A stretch of 64,000 nucleotides of DNA from positions 372,001 through 436,000 of the forward strand of contig NZ_VOIR01000012.1 in NCBI RefSeq assembly GCF_007923295.1, in the 5' to 3' direction. The stretch comes from Agrococcus sediminis (lineage in GTDB: Bacteria; Actinomycetota; Actinomycetes; Actinomycetales; Microbacteriaceae). Shown here in pieces: positions 25,648 through 33,538 of the stretch (position 1 is the stretch's first letter; each line of letters begins with the position of its first letter). The notes beneath the pieces are model-generated. The model worked only from the letters and a program-made list of their open reading frames with translations. It was not told the DNA's origin and did not search any database. Both the position numbers and the translations under genes were made by a program.

Positions 25648-26808
25648 ATGCGCTCCGACTACTACGACGACGACCACGCCTCGTTCCGCGAGAGCGTGCG
25701 GGAGTTCGCCGCGCGCCACGTCGCCCCGCACTACGACGACTGGGAGCGCGACGGCCTCATCGACCGCGACCTCTACCGGCGGATGGGCGAGGCGGGCCTG
25801 ATCGGCATCGCCATCCCGGAGCGCTTCGGCGGCATGGAGGTCGACGACTACCGGTTCCGCATGGTGATCAGCGAGGAGCTCGCGCGCGTCGGCGCGGCGG
25901 CGCTCAACGCCACGCTCGGCGTGCACGACGACATCGTCATCCCCTACCTCCTCGACCTGGCGAGCCCAGAGCAGCAGGAGCGCTGGCTGCCGGGCATGGC
26001 CGCCGGCACCTCGATCGGCGCGATCGGCATGACCGAGCCCGGCGCCGGCAGCGACCTGCAGGGCATCCACTCGAGCGCCGTCCGCGACGGCGACTGCTGG
26101 GTGCTGAACGGCTCGAAGACCTTCATCACGAACGGCATCCACGCCGACAAGGTGCTCGTCTTCGCGCGCACCGACCCGGCGGCGGGCTCCCGCGGCTTCA
26201 CGCTCTTCCTCGTCGAGGAGGGCATGGCCGGCTTCGAGCGCGGCCGCAAGCTCGAGAAGGTGGGCCTCCACTCGCAGGACACCGCCGAGCTCTTCTTCCG
26301 CGACGTGCGCATCCCCGACGCCAACGTCGTGGGCGAGCCCGGCATGGGGCTCGTCTACCTCATGCAGCGGCTGCCGCGCGAGCGGCTCTCGATCGCGACC
26401 GGCGCGCTCTCGTCGGCCGAGGCCGCCTACGCGTGGGGCCGCGACTACGTCTTCCAGCGCTCGGCGTTCGGCGGCCTGATCGGCGACCTGCCGACGGTGC
26501 GGTTCACGCTCGCCGAGCTCGAGACCGAGCTCGACATCGCGCGCGCCTACCTCGAGCGCTGCGTGCTGGCGCTCAACGAGGGGCACCTGACGACCGTCGA
26601 CGCGTCGAAGGCGAAGTGGTGGGCGACCGAGCTCGAGCAGCGGGTCATCACCCGCAGCCTGCAGCTGCACGGCGGCTACGGCTTCATGGAGGAGTACCCG
26701 ATCGCGCGCGCGTTCCGCGACTCGCGGGTGCAGACCATCTACGGCGGCACGACCGAGATCATGAAGGAGATCATCGGCCGCGACATCGCCAAGCGCGCGA
26801 AGCCGTAG
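25648..26808 (+). CDS. Acyl-CoA dehydrogenase
   Basis: 386-aa FAD-dependent acyl-CoA dehydrogenase. Motifs: [60 protein letters not shown] and [20 protein letters not shown], with the C-terminal QTIYGGTTEIMKEIIGRDIA. This resembles short/branched-chain or long-chain dehydrogenases of actinobacteria; chain-length preference cannot be read. AGGAGGA is placed 5 bases before the ATG. It lies 9 bp after the SDR gene. Donates electrons to EtfAB. Confidence 0.92.
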   Translation: MRSDYYDDDHASFRESVREFAARHVAPHYDDWERDGLIDRDLYRRMGEAGLIGIAIPERFGGMEVDDYRFRMVISEELARVGAAALNATLGVHDDIVIPYLLDLASPEQQERWLPGMAAGTSIGAIGMTEPGAGSDLQGIHSSAVRDGDCWVLNGSKTFITNGIHADKVLVFARTDPAAGSRGFTLFLVEEGMAGFERGRKLEKVGLHSQDTAELFFRDVRIPDANVVGEPGMGLVYLMQRLPRERLSIATGALSSAEAAYAWGRDYVFQRSAFGGLIGDLPTVRFTLAELETELDIARAYLERCVLALNEGHLTTVDASKAKWWATELEQRVITRSLQLHGGYGFMEEYPIARAFRDSRVQTIYGGTTEIMKEIIGRDIAKRAKP

Positions 26809-26836
26809 CTGCGCGCGACCGGCGGGAGGGCGACGG

Positions 26837-28021
26837 ATGCGTGAGGCAGTGATCGTCGACGCGGTGCGCACCGCGTCGGGCCGGGGCAAGCCCGGCGGAG
26901 CGCTCTCGGGGGTGCACCCCGTCGACCTGCTCGCCTCGGTGCTCGAGCAGCTCGTGGCGCGCACCGGCATCGACCCGGCGACGATCGACGACGTGATCGG
27001 CGGCTGCGTGCAGCAGGTCGGCGAGCAGTCGGGCAACGTGACGCGCAGCGCCCTGCTCGCGGCCGGCTTCCCCGAGCACGTGCCCGGCACATCCGTCGAC
27101 CGGCAGTGCGGCTCGAGCCAGCAGGCGGCGACCTTCGCGGCGCAGGCGATCATGGCCGGCGCGCAGGACGTCGTGATCGGGTGCGGCGTCGAGTCGATGA
27201 GCCGGATCCCGCTCGGCACGGCGGCGATCGAGCGCGACATCCACGGCTCGCGCCTCGCCGAGCGCTACCCCGACGGGCTCGTGCACCAGGGCATCTCGGC
27301 CGAGCTCATCGCGGCGAAGTGGGGGCTGTCGCGTGCCGAGCTCGACGACTTCGCCGCCCGCTCGCACGAGCTCGCGGCGGCGGCCGGCGCCGACGGGCGC
27401 TTCGACGGCGAGATCGTGCCGATCGATCTCGGCGAGGGGCGGCAGCACCGCGTCGACGAGACGGTGCGTGCCGCGACGACGCGGGAGGGGCTCGCGGGCC
27501 TCGCCCCCTCGTTCGAGCACCCGCGCTACGCGGTGCGCTTCCCCGAGATCGCGTGGCGCATCACGCCCGGCAACGCTTCGCCGCTCACCGACGGGGCGTC
27601 GGCGGCGCTCATCATGTCGCGCGAGATGGCGGATGCGCTGGGGCTCCGCCCGCGGGCGCGCTTCGTCGCGTCGTCGGTCGTCGGCGACGACCCGATCATG
27701 ATGCTCACGGGGCCCATCCCGGCGACGGCGAAGGTGCTCGCGAGGGCCGGGCTCAGGATCGGCGACATCGACGCGTTCGAGGTGAACGAGGCGTTCGCGT
27801 CGGTGCCGCTCGCGTGGCTGCGGGAGACGGGCGCGCCGCTCGAGCGGGTCAACCCGCGCGGCGGCGCGATCGCGCTCGGGCACGCGCTCGGCTCGTCGGG
27901 CACGCGGCTGCTCGCGACGCTGCTGGGGCAGCTCGAGCAGACCGGCGGCCGCTACGGCCTGCAGACGATGTGCGAGGGCGCCGGCATGGCGAACGCGACG
28001 ATCATCGAGCGGCTGGGCTGA
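26837..28021 (+). CDS. Thiolase (acetyl-CoA C-acyltransferase)
   Basis: 394-aa thiolase. The nucleophilic Cys is in TSVDRQCGSSQQA, the His in VNPRGGAIALGHALGSSGTR with the preceding NEAFASVPLAWL, and the second Cys in TMCEGAGMANATI. It completes the oxidation cycle by cleaving 3-ketoacyl-CoA, for example 2-methylacetoacetyl-CoA to acetyl- and propionyl-CoA. The neighbours favour degradative use. GGGAGGG precedes ATG 26837. A repeat array and a long hairpin lie directly after the stop. Confidence 0.92.
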   Translation: MREAVIVDAVRTASGRGKPGGALSGVHPVDLLASVLEQLVARTGIDPATIDDVIGGCVQQVGEQSGNVTRSALLAAGFPEHVPGTSVDRQCGSSQQAATFAAQAIMAGAQDVVIGCGVESMSRIPLGTAAIERDIHGSRLAERYPDGLVHQGISAELIAAKWGLSRAELDDFAARSHELAAAAGADGRFDGEIVPIDLGEGRQHRVDETVRAATTREGLAGLAPSFEHPRYAVRFPEIAWRITPGNASPLTDGASAALIMSREMADALGLRPRARFVASSVVGDDPIMMLTGPIPATAKVLARAGLRIGDIDAFEVNEAFASVPLAWLRETGAPLERVNPRGGAIALGHALGSSGTRLLATLLGQLEQTGGRYGLQTMCEGAGMANATIIERLG

Positions 28022-28041
28022 GTCTCAGCCCCGCTAGCCCC

Positions 28042-28260
28042 GCTCGTCGAGCCGCGCCCGCCCCCGCTCGTCGAGCCGCGCCCGCGCTCCGCTCGTCGAG
28101 CCGCGCCCGCCCTCCGCTCGTCGAGCCGCGCCCGCGCTCCGCTCGTCGAGCCGCGCCCGCCCTCCGCTCGTCGAGCCGCGCCCGCGCTCCGCTCGTCGAG
28201 CCGCGCCCGCCCTCCGCTCGTCGAGCCGCGCCCGCAGGGCGCGAGTCGAGACGACGCTGC
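28042..28260. repeat. 25-bp tandem repeat array after the thiolase gene
   Basis: Eight copies of GCTCGTCGAGCCGCGCCCGC begin at 28042, 28066, 28091, 28116, 28141, 28166, 28191 and 28216. Spacers alternate GCTCC/CCTCC, which suggests growth by a 50-bp double unit. The last copy is followed by AGGGCGCGAGTCGAGACGAC, completing the palindromic family repeat seen in full at 18.1 and 30.3 kb, so the array is a partial copy amplified in tandem. Confidence 0.85.
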
Positions 28261-28280
28261 TGATCTCGCGCCCCAGAGCT

Positions 28281-28345
28281 CCGCGAATATAGGGACAGTG
28301 GCGCTCATCCGCCGCCGATGACAGCCACTGGCCCTATATCTGCGG
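28281..28345. repeat. 65-bp hairpin between convergent thiolase and peroxidase genes
   Basis: Arms of 28 bases (28281-28308 and 28318-28345) pair at 23 positions around a 9-base GC loop. They contain ATATAGGG and CCCTATAT cores and are far AT-richer than the surroundings. It may terminate both convergent transcripts, although there is no T tract, or be a small mobile palindrome. The remaining bases up to 28420 show nothing else. Confidence 0.65.
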
Positions 28346-28419
28346 CGCGCGGGGCGCGAGCGCCGGATGCGCCGGGCGAGCGCGCGCCGCGCGGCGCGAG
28401 GGACGCTGTGCGGGCCGGC

Positions 28420-28917
28420 TCAGGCCGCCGCGCTGCCGCGCTCCGCGAGCGCGCGCTCGATGTCGTCGCGCAGCTCGTCGGGCGTCGTCGTCGGGGCGAA
28501 CCGCTCGATCACGCGGCCGTCGCGGCCGATGAGGAACTTCGTGAAGTTCCACTTGATGGCACCGCCGAGCTTCCCCTTCTTCTCCTCCTTGAGCCACTGG
28601 AAGACCGGGTGCGTGTCGGGGCCGTTGACCGCGATCGGCGCGAACATCGGGAACGAGACCCCGTAGTTGCGCTGGCAGACCTCGGCGATCTGCTCGACCG
28701 AGTCGTGCTCCTGCTTGAACGAGTCGGAGGGGAAGCCGAGCACGACGAGCCCCTCGTCCTGCAGCTCGCGGTGCAGCTGCTCGAGGCCCTCGAACTGCGG
28801 CGTCAGCCCGCACCGGCTCGCGGTGTTCACGACCAGCACCACCTTGCCCTCGAACGCGCCGAGGTCGACCTCGCCGCCGGTGAGTGCCTCTGCCTGGAAG
28901 TCGCTGAGCGTCGTCAT
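28420..28917 (-). CDS. Glutathione peroxidase family (Cys-type thiol peroxidase)
   Basis: 165-aa thiol peroxidase. NTASRCGLTPQFEGLEQLH holds the peroxidatic Cys where animal enzymes have Sec, followed by VLGFPSDSFKQEHDS and the WNFTKFLIGRDG motif with the Trp and Asn of the active site. In bacteria such proteins usually use thioredoxin-type donors; actinobacteria lack glutathione (known), so a mycothiol or thioredoxin donor is inferred. ATG 28917 is chosen with CAGGGTGG upstream; GTG 28926 is in frame. Cytoplasmic, peroxide detoxification. Confidence 0.9.
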   Translation of the reverse strand: MTTLSDFQAEALTGGEVDLGAFEGKVVLVVNTASRCGLTPQFEGLEQLHRELQDEGLVVLGFPSDSFKQEHDSVEQIAEVCQRNYGVSFPMFAPIAVNGPDTHPVFQWLKEEKKGKLGGAIKWNFTKFLIGRDGRVIERFAPTTTPDELRDDIERALAERGSAAA

Positions 28918-28971
28918 GCCGACCACCCTGCCGGGCCTTGCTATGCGCGGCCCGAGAGCGGCGCATCCGCC

Positions 28972-30252
28972 TCAGTCCGAGTCGGCTGTCCGCGCATCGA
29001 GCCGGCGACCGGCCCAGACCGCGGCGGCCGCGAGCAGCACGCCGACCGCGGCGACGAGGATCAGCCAGCGGAAGTCGACCACGACGAGCAGCGCCGAGCC
29101 GAGCGCGAGCAGCAGCATCTGCGGCACGTTGATCGACACGTTGAGGGCCGCCGACGTGCGGCCCTGCAGGCGCGGCGGCGTCAGCCGCATGCGCAGCGTG
29201 ACGACGCCGACGATCACCCACGGCACGCCGAACCCGATGAGGCCCTGCACCGCGCCCAGCCCGGCCCAGCGCATCCACGCCTCCGCGAGCGGCCACTGCA
29301 CGAGCGCCCACGCGGCGAGCGTGCCGAGCCCGAGGAGCGCCAGGCCCCAGCCGACCAGGCGGCGCTCGCAGATGCGGCGCAGCATCCACGCGGCGCAGAG
29401 GCCGCCGGCGAGCGCGCCGACGCCCTGGATCGCCTGGGCGGGGCCGAGGGCCGCCGGCCCCTCCTGCAGGCCGTGCTCGACGAGCGGGAAGATCGTCGCG
29501 TTCAGCAGGCCCGTGAGGCCGAAGCCCGCGGCGACCGCGATCGTGAGCAGCCGCAGCAGCGGGTCGGCGAGGAGCGCGCGGAAGCCCGCCGAGAGCTCGT
29601 GCCAGTAGGTCTCGCCCTCGAGGCGCGGCTGCGGCTCGGACTCCTGCAGGCGGATGGTCGACATCATCACCGCCATCACGAGGAAGCCGGCGGTCGCGAG
29701 CGCGATGACCGCCCACGGGCCGGCCGCGACGTAGAGCGCGGCGCCGAGCGCCGGGCTCACGATGCGGCAGCCGTTGTCGATCGAGGTGAAGATGCCGTTC
29801 GCGCCCGCGAGCTCCTCGTCGGGCAGCAGGTCGCGCAGCAGCCCCGACTGCGCCGCGGCGGTGAGGTAGGCGGCCAGGCCGTAGCCGAACGTGGCGGCGT
29901 AGATGAGCCACACGTGCTGCGCGCCCTGCACGAGCAGGAGCGTGAGCACGACGGCGGCGGTGCCGAGGTTGGTGGCGATGAGCAGGGGCCTCCGGTGCAC
30001 GCGGTCGGCGAGCTGGCCGGCGAACGGCGCGAGCAGCGCCGGCAGGCCGATGAAGAGGAACACGAGCGCGCCGGCCGCGTCGGAGCCGGTGAGCTCCTTC
30101 ACCCAGATGGCGAGCACGAGGTAGAGGGCGCTGTCGCCGAGGTTGGTGGCGACCCAGCCGACCATGAGGCGCCGGTAGGCCGGGCGGCGCATGGGGCTCG
30201 GCGGCCTGGGGGCGGATGCGACGGGTGCGGTGGCGGCGGCGGTGCCGGTCAT
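28972..30252 (-). CDS. MFS transporter downstream of ArsR-type regulator
   Basis: 426-aa MFS protein with 12 helices; RRPAYRRLMVGWVATNLGDS begins the first helix and GQLADRVHRRPLLIATNLG is the motif A loop. GIFTSIDNGCRIVSPALGAA is a conserved helix-5 segment of the MFS_3-like exporter group. GAGGAG lies upstream of ATG 30252. It is read in the same direction as the ArsR-type gene ending at 30470, separated by the repeat array at 30308-30451. Export controlled by that regulator is inferred; the substrate is unknown. Confidence 0.83.
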   Translation of the reverse strand: MTGTAAATAPVASAPRPPSPMRRPAYRRLMVGWVATNLGDSALYLVLAIWVKELTGSDAAGALVFLFIGLPALLAPFAGQLADRVHRRPLLIATNLGTAAVVLTLLLVQGAQHVWLIYAATFGYGLAAYLTAAAQSGLLRDLLPDEELAGANGIFTSIDNGCRIVSPALGAALYVAAGPWAVIALATAGFLVMAVMMSTIRLQESEPQPRLEGETYWHELSAGFRALLADPLLRLLTIAVAAGFGLTGLLNATIFPLVEHGLQEGPAALGPAQAIQGVGALAGGLCAAWMLRRICERRLVGWGLALLGLGTLAAWALVQWPLAEAWMRWAGLGAVQGLIGFGVPWVIVGVVTLRMRLTPPRLQGRTSAALNVSINVPQMLLLALGSALLVVVDFRWLILVAAVGVLLAAAAVWAGRRLDARTADSD

Positions 30253-30307
30253 GGCGGGTCTCCTCGGGGAGGGGCGGCGGGGTGGAGGCGCGGCGAGCGA
30301 GGGTGGG

Positions 30308-30451
30308 GTCGTCTCGATACGGCCCTGCGGGACTGCTCGACGAGCGGGGTGCGGGCGGGGTCGTCTCGATACGGCCCTGCGGGCCTACTCGACGAGCGGG
30401 GTGGGGGCGGGGTCGTCTCGATACGGCCCTGCGGGCCTACTCGACGAGCGG
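30308..30451. repeat. Three 52-bp tandem units of the dispersed palindromic repeat
   Basis: Units start with GTCGTCTCGATACGGCCC at 30308, 30360 and 30412, exactly 52 bp apart. Each has the dyad halves CTCGATACGGCCC and GGGCCTACTCGACGAG. They separate the ArsR-type regulator from the MFS gene within what looks like one transcription unit. Each can fold into a stem, so attenuation or mRNA processing there is possible. Confidence 0.85.
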
Positions 30452-30469
30452 GAGGGGTGGGGCGGCGCG

Positions 30470-31087
30470 CTAGGGCGTCGGCTCGGACGCCGGGTCGGGG
30501 TTGACCGCGCCGAAGAAGTGGGCCTTGCGGCTGCCCGAGGGGCGGGTCGCCGGGTCGGCCTCGCGGCCGTGGAAGCGCTCGGTGAGCCGGGCGATGTCGC
30601 CCGAGAGCTCCGAGAGCTCCTCGGCCGTCGCCCAGAAAGTGGAGAGGTTGACGGTGACGCCCTCGACCCACTCCGGCTCCTCGGCGCGGGTCATGAAGAA
30701 GTCGACGAGGCGGGCGGCCTCGTGCTGCACGTAGAGCGCGCCGATCGTGGCGGAGGTGCGCAGCGATGCCGGGTCGGAGGGGTCGGGGCGCAGGTCGCGG
30801 CTGCGGTGGGCGGGCCGCCAGGGCTTCGACGTGCCCTGCGCCTCGGCGCGCTCGATGAAGCCGGCCTTGGCGAGGGAGCGCAGATGGAACGAGCAGTTCG
30901 AGGGGCTCTCCCCCACCTGCTCGGCGATCTGGGTGGCCGTCGCCTCGCCCAGCTCGTCGATGACGGCGAGGATCTCGACGCGCAGCGGGTGCGCGAGCGC
31001 CCGCAGCACCGCGGGGTCGCTCGTGCGCAGGTCGGGCTTGTCGTGCCGGCCCTCGCTGCGCTGCTGCGCGTCGCGCTCCTCAGCCAT
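30470..31087 (-). CDS. ArsR/helix-turn-helix regulator with C-terminal effector domain
   Basis: 205-aa DNA-binding protein. RALAHPLRVEILAVIDELGE and ATQIAEQVGESPSNCSFHLRSLAKAGFIE form an ArsR-type winged helix (residues ~30-90). The C-terminal ~110 residues, with YVQHEAARLVDFFMTRAEE, resemble the extension of helix-turn-helix regulators that control adjacent MFS genes. No metal-ligand Cys cluster is visible. ATG 31087 lies two bases after the stop of the 50-aa gene upstream, implying translational coupling. The palindromes at 31296 and 31330 are likely its own operators. Confidence 0.83.
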   Translation of the reverse strand: MAEERDAQQRSEGRHDKPDLRTSDPAVLRALAHPLRVEILAVIDELGEATATQIAEQVGESPSNCSFHLRSLAKAGFIERAEAQGTSKPWRPAHRSRDLRPDPSDPASLRTSATIGALYVQHEAARLVDFFMTRAEEPEWVEGVTVNLSTFWATAEELSELSGDIARLTERFHGREADPATRPSGSRKAHFFGAVNPDPASEPTP

Positions 31088-31089
31088 GC

Positions 31090-31242
31090 TCAGATCCAAC
31101 CACGCTGGATCATCGCCTCCGCGCGCACGCGGTCGTAGCGGCGCTCGGTGCGCTCCGCCTCGAGCCGTGCGCGGTGCCGCTCGTCGGCGCTCATGCCGAT
31201 GACGCGGAGCGTCGTGGTGCGGATGCGGTCGGTGCGTCCCAT
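31090..31242 (-). CDS. Small protein (50 aa) upstream of the ArsR-type regulator
   Basis: 50-aa basic protein, GRTDRIRTTTLRVIGMSADE followed by an Arg/Glu-rich helix RARLEAERTERRYDRVRAEA. A strong GAGGAGG ribosome site stands before ATG 31242 and its stop abuts the regulator gene, both signs of a real gene. Not recognised; a role as a co-regulator or leader peptide is speculative. Confidence 0.6.
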   Translation of the reverse strand: MGRTDRIRTTTLRVIGMSADERHRARLEAERTERRYDRVRAEAMIQRGWI

Positions 31243-31295
31243 GGGATGCCTCCTCGGTCTGTGCCGGCGATGGTCCCTGGGTGGTGCCGACATCC

Positions 31296-31345
31296 GAAAG
31301 AATACTTTCAAAGCATCCGCTTCGCAACAGTTCTTTCAAAAGAAC
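31296..31345 (-). promoter_or_regulatory. Promoter with two palindromic operators (ArsR-type operon)
   Basis: On the minus strand TTGCGA (31327-31322) and TATTCT (31304-31299) are 17 bases apart. GAAAG-AATA-CTTTC (31296-31309) covers the -10 and GTTCTT-TCAA-AAGAAC (31330-31345) lies just upstream of the -35. Both share the GAAAG/CTTTC-type half-site. This arrangement suggests autorepression by the ArsR-type protein. Confidence 0.65.
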
Positions 31346-31384
31346 CGCTTCGGCGTGTCGGGCGGTGCCGCGGGCACGACTGAA

Positions 31385-31413
31385 GGCCCCGACACCGTCA
31401 CGGCGTCGGGGCC
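31385..31413 (-). terminator. Hairpin terminator after the SseB gene
   Basis: GGCCCCGAC (31385-31393) and GTCGGGGCC (31405-31413) pair perfectly around an 11-base loop, 36 bp beyond the SseB stop. A second stem GGCGGC-TTCA-GCCGCGCC follows at 31419-31436. No T tract, as usual in GC-rich actinobacteria. Confidence 0.55.
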
Positions 31414-31448
31414 CGATCGGCGGCTTCAGCCGCGCCGTCAGGTGCGGC

Positions 31449-32228
31449 TCAGGAGCCCGCGAGCTCCTCCGCGCTGAGCTCGACCCACGGCCCTGCCGGG
31501 TTGATGACGAGCGACGAGAGGGTGCTGCTGCCGCGGAGCATCTCGAGCACCTTCGTGGTGGTCGTCGGGATGACGCCGTCGCGCGGCTCGCGGGCCGCGA
31601 CCTCGGGCGCCGACGTGTAGGCGAGCAGCGCCACGGTGCCGTCGGGCCGTCGGCTCACCCGCAGCCGGGGCTTGCCCTCGTGCACCTGGCCGGCCTCGAG
31701 CGCGCCGGCGAGCAGCAGCGGCGCGTCGACGCGCAGCGCCGCGAGCACGTCGGCGGGCGTGGCGAGGCCGGCGTCGGCCGCGGCGATGACGCGCTGCAGG
31801 GCCTCGTTGCGGGGGTGGCGCAGCGCGCCCTCGATGTCGGCCGACGAGAGCGCGGCGGTCGTCTCGGCCGGGTCGATGAAGAGCCAGCCGGCGCCCTGCC
31901 GCTTGGCCATCTCGAGCACCGCGGAGGCCGGCTGCGCGACCGACTGCACGCGGGTGCCCTCGGGGTGCATGCGGGCGATCTCGGCGTTGCTCGTGAAGGC
32001 GAGCAGCGCCCGCTTGCCGTCGGGGCCGACGCGGCTGCTGATGCGGATGCGGGCGCGCTCCTGCAGGCGGCCGTCCTTGACCTCCATGTCGGAGCCCGTC
32101 GCGTCGAGCAGCAGCTCGCCGGCGAGCGCCGCGCGCAGCACGTGCACGACGGTCTCGAGCTTGGGGTCGGCGGCGAACGCCGCGACCGCTCGGCGCAACC
32201 GCGCGTTGTCGACCAGCTGTCCGCTCAT
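31449..32228 (-). CDS. SseB family protein (two SseB N-terminal-like domains)
   Basis: 259 aa with two tandem SseB-type domains. In each half the pattern is a hydrophobic L-L-A-hydrophobic start, a KRALLAFTSNAEIAR or TVALLAYTSAPEVAA strand, then a Ser/Pro-rich helix and WLFIDPAE or SLVINPAGPW strand. Actinobacterial SseB proteins have no settled function. Single gene with ATG 32228, divergent from an ArsR gene 70 bp away. No membrane or signal segment. Confidence 0.8.
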   Translation of the reverse strand: MSGQLVDNARLRRAVAAFAADPKLETVVHVLRAALAGELLLDATGSDMEVKDGRLQERARIRISSRVGPDGKRALLAFTSNAEIARMHPEGTRVQSVAQPASAVLEMAKRQGAGWLFIDPAETTAALSSADIEGALRHPRNEALQRVIAAADAGLATPADVLAALRVDAPLLLAGALEAGQVHEGKPRLRVSRRPDGTVALLAYTSAPEVAAREPRDGVIPTTTTKVLEMLRGSSTLSSLVINPAGPWVELSAEELAGS

Positions 32229-32297
32229 GGCCCCACGCTATCCCGTGCGAGACATCTCACTGTTGACGTATATAAGCCGCGATGCAACCATTGCCCC

Positions 32298-32750
32298 ATG
32301 CACGCGCTCGACGTCCTCGGCGATCCCGTGCGGCGACGCATCCTCGAGCTGCTCGCCGACGGCGAGGCGAGCGCGGGCGCGATCGCTGCCGCGATCGGCG
32401 CGGAGTTCGGGATCAGCCAGCCCGCCGTGAGCCAGCACCTGCGGGTGCTGCGGGAGCAGGGCTTCGCGACCGTGCGGCCCGAGGGCCAGCGGCGCCTCTA
32501 CGCCGTCGACCCGGCCGGGCCCCGAGCGGCCCGCGAGTGGCTGAGCGCCTTCGACGCCTTCTGGATCCCGAGGCTCGCCGCGCTCGACACCGAGCTCGCG
32601 CGCGGGCGGAGGCGGCGACGGCTCGCAGCGGAGCGCGAGGGCGGCGCAGCGGCACCGGTCGCCTCCGACGCCGGCCGGGCCGATGCATCCGCCCATGACG
32701 ACGGCGAGGGCGACCGCCCCGCCTCCCCCACCCCGACGAAGGAGCGATGA
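32298..32750 (+). CDS. ArsR family repressor paired with SRPBCC protein
   Basis: 150-aa ArsR-type regulator: HALDVLGDPVRRRILELLAD and FGISQPAVSQHLRVLREQGF form the winged helix, and RPEGQRRLYAVDP is the wing. The C-terminal third is Arg/Ala rich and probably disordered. This non-metal ArsR subtype is usually fused or coupled to AHSA1/SRPBCC proteins; here the next gene is one, overlapping by 4 bases. TTGACG at 32263 is a good -35, and GTTG/CAAC half-sites flank the start region. Confidence 0.88.
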   Translation: MHALDVLGDPVRRRILELLADGEASAGAIAAAIGAEFGISQPAVSQHLRVLREQGFATVRPEGQRRLYAVDPAGPRAAREWLSAFDAFWIPRLAALDTELARGRRRRRLAAEREGGAAAPVASDAGRADASAHDDGEGDRPASPTPTKER

Positions 32751-33424
32751 CCATGGTGGATGTGCTGGCCCAGCTGGGCGCGGTCGACCGGACGGTGCAA
32801 GGCACCCAGATCGATGGCGAGCCCGCGCGGCTGCAGAGCCTCGCGCAGACCTACGACGCGCCGATCGACGACGTGTGGGATGCGGTGACGAGCCCGGAGC
32901 GCATCGCGCGGTGGTTCCTGCCGGTCTCGGGCGAGCTGCGGCTCGGCGGCCGCTACCAGCTCGAGGGCAACGCGGGTGGCGAGGTGCTCGAGTGCGAGCC
33001 GCCGGCCGACGGCGCGGCCCGCTACCGCGCGACGTGGGAGTTCGGCGGCGGCGTGACCTGGCTGACCGTGCGGCTCGCGAGCCTCGGCGAGCGCACGCGG
33101 CTCGTGCTCGAGCACGTGGCCCGCGAGGCGGACGTGCCGGCCGAGATGCGGGAGACCTTCGGGCCGGGCGCGACCGGCGTCGGCTGGGACGGCGGCCTGC
33201 TGGGCCTCGGGCTGCACCTGGCCGCGCCTGACACGGCGATGACGCCGGCCGAGGGCGAGGCGTGGGCGGCGACCGAGGAGGGCAACGCCTTCTACCGGGG
33301 CGCGGCCGACGCGTGGGCCGAGGCCTCGATCGCGGCCGGCACCGATCGCGAGACGGCCGGGCGGCAGGCGGATGCGACGTACGGGTTCTACACGGGCACG
33401 CTCGACCTGGGCGGCGGCGCGTAG
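32747..33424 (+). CDS. SRPBCC (AHSA1-type) domain protein
   Basis: 225-aa START-like beta-barrel protein. TYDAPIDDVWDAVTSPERIA and RWFLPVSGELRLGGRYQLEG are the diagnostic AHSA1/CalC-type segments, then ATWEFGGGVTWLTVRLA and RLVLEHVAREAD. The C-terminal ~70 residues form an all-helical extension. Ligand unknown. ATGA overlap with the ArsR gene indicates a two-gene operon in which the repressor controls its partner. Confidence 0.87.
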   Translation: MTMVDVLAQLGAVDRTVQGTQIDGEPARLQSLAQTYDAPIDDVWDAVTSPERIARWFLPVSGELRLGGRYQLEGNAGGEVLECEPPADGAARYRATWEFGGGVTWLTVRLASLGERTRLVLEHVAREADVPAEMRETFGPGATGVGWDGGLLGLGLHLAAPDTAMTPAEGEAWAATEEGNAFYRGAADAWAEASIAAGTDRETAGRQADATYGFYTGTLDLGGGA

Positions 33425-33451
33425 GCGGGCTGCCCGCGGCGGACGCCTACG
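33420..33451 (+). terminator. Hairpin at the SRPBCC stop codon
   Basis: CGTAGGCG (33420-33427) and CGCCTACG (33444-33451) pair perfectly around 16 bases and include the stop codon. A second, longer imperfect stem (33470-33489 with 33516-33535) lies between the convergent ends. Likely termination region for both genes. Confidence 0.45.
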
Positions 33452-33538
33452 TGCACGGATCGAGGAGCGGTCACCGGATGAGGGCGGTGCGTCCTCGACC
33501 CGTGCGCGGGGCCTGGATCGTCCTCGCCCGGTGACGGG

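Noticed and set aside
28042-28260. CRISPR array
   Set aside because: Units are 25 bp head-to-tail with 5-base spacers and no unique spacers, and no cas genes are near.
33470-33535. Structured RNA or riboswitch between the SRPBCC and membrane-protein genes
   Set aside because: It is an imperfect stem between convergent gene ends and more simply a termination region.
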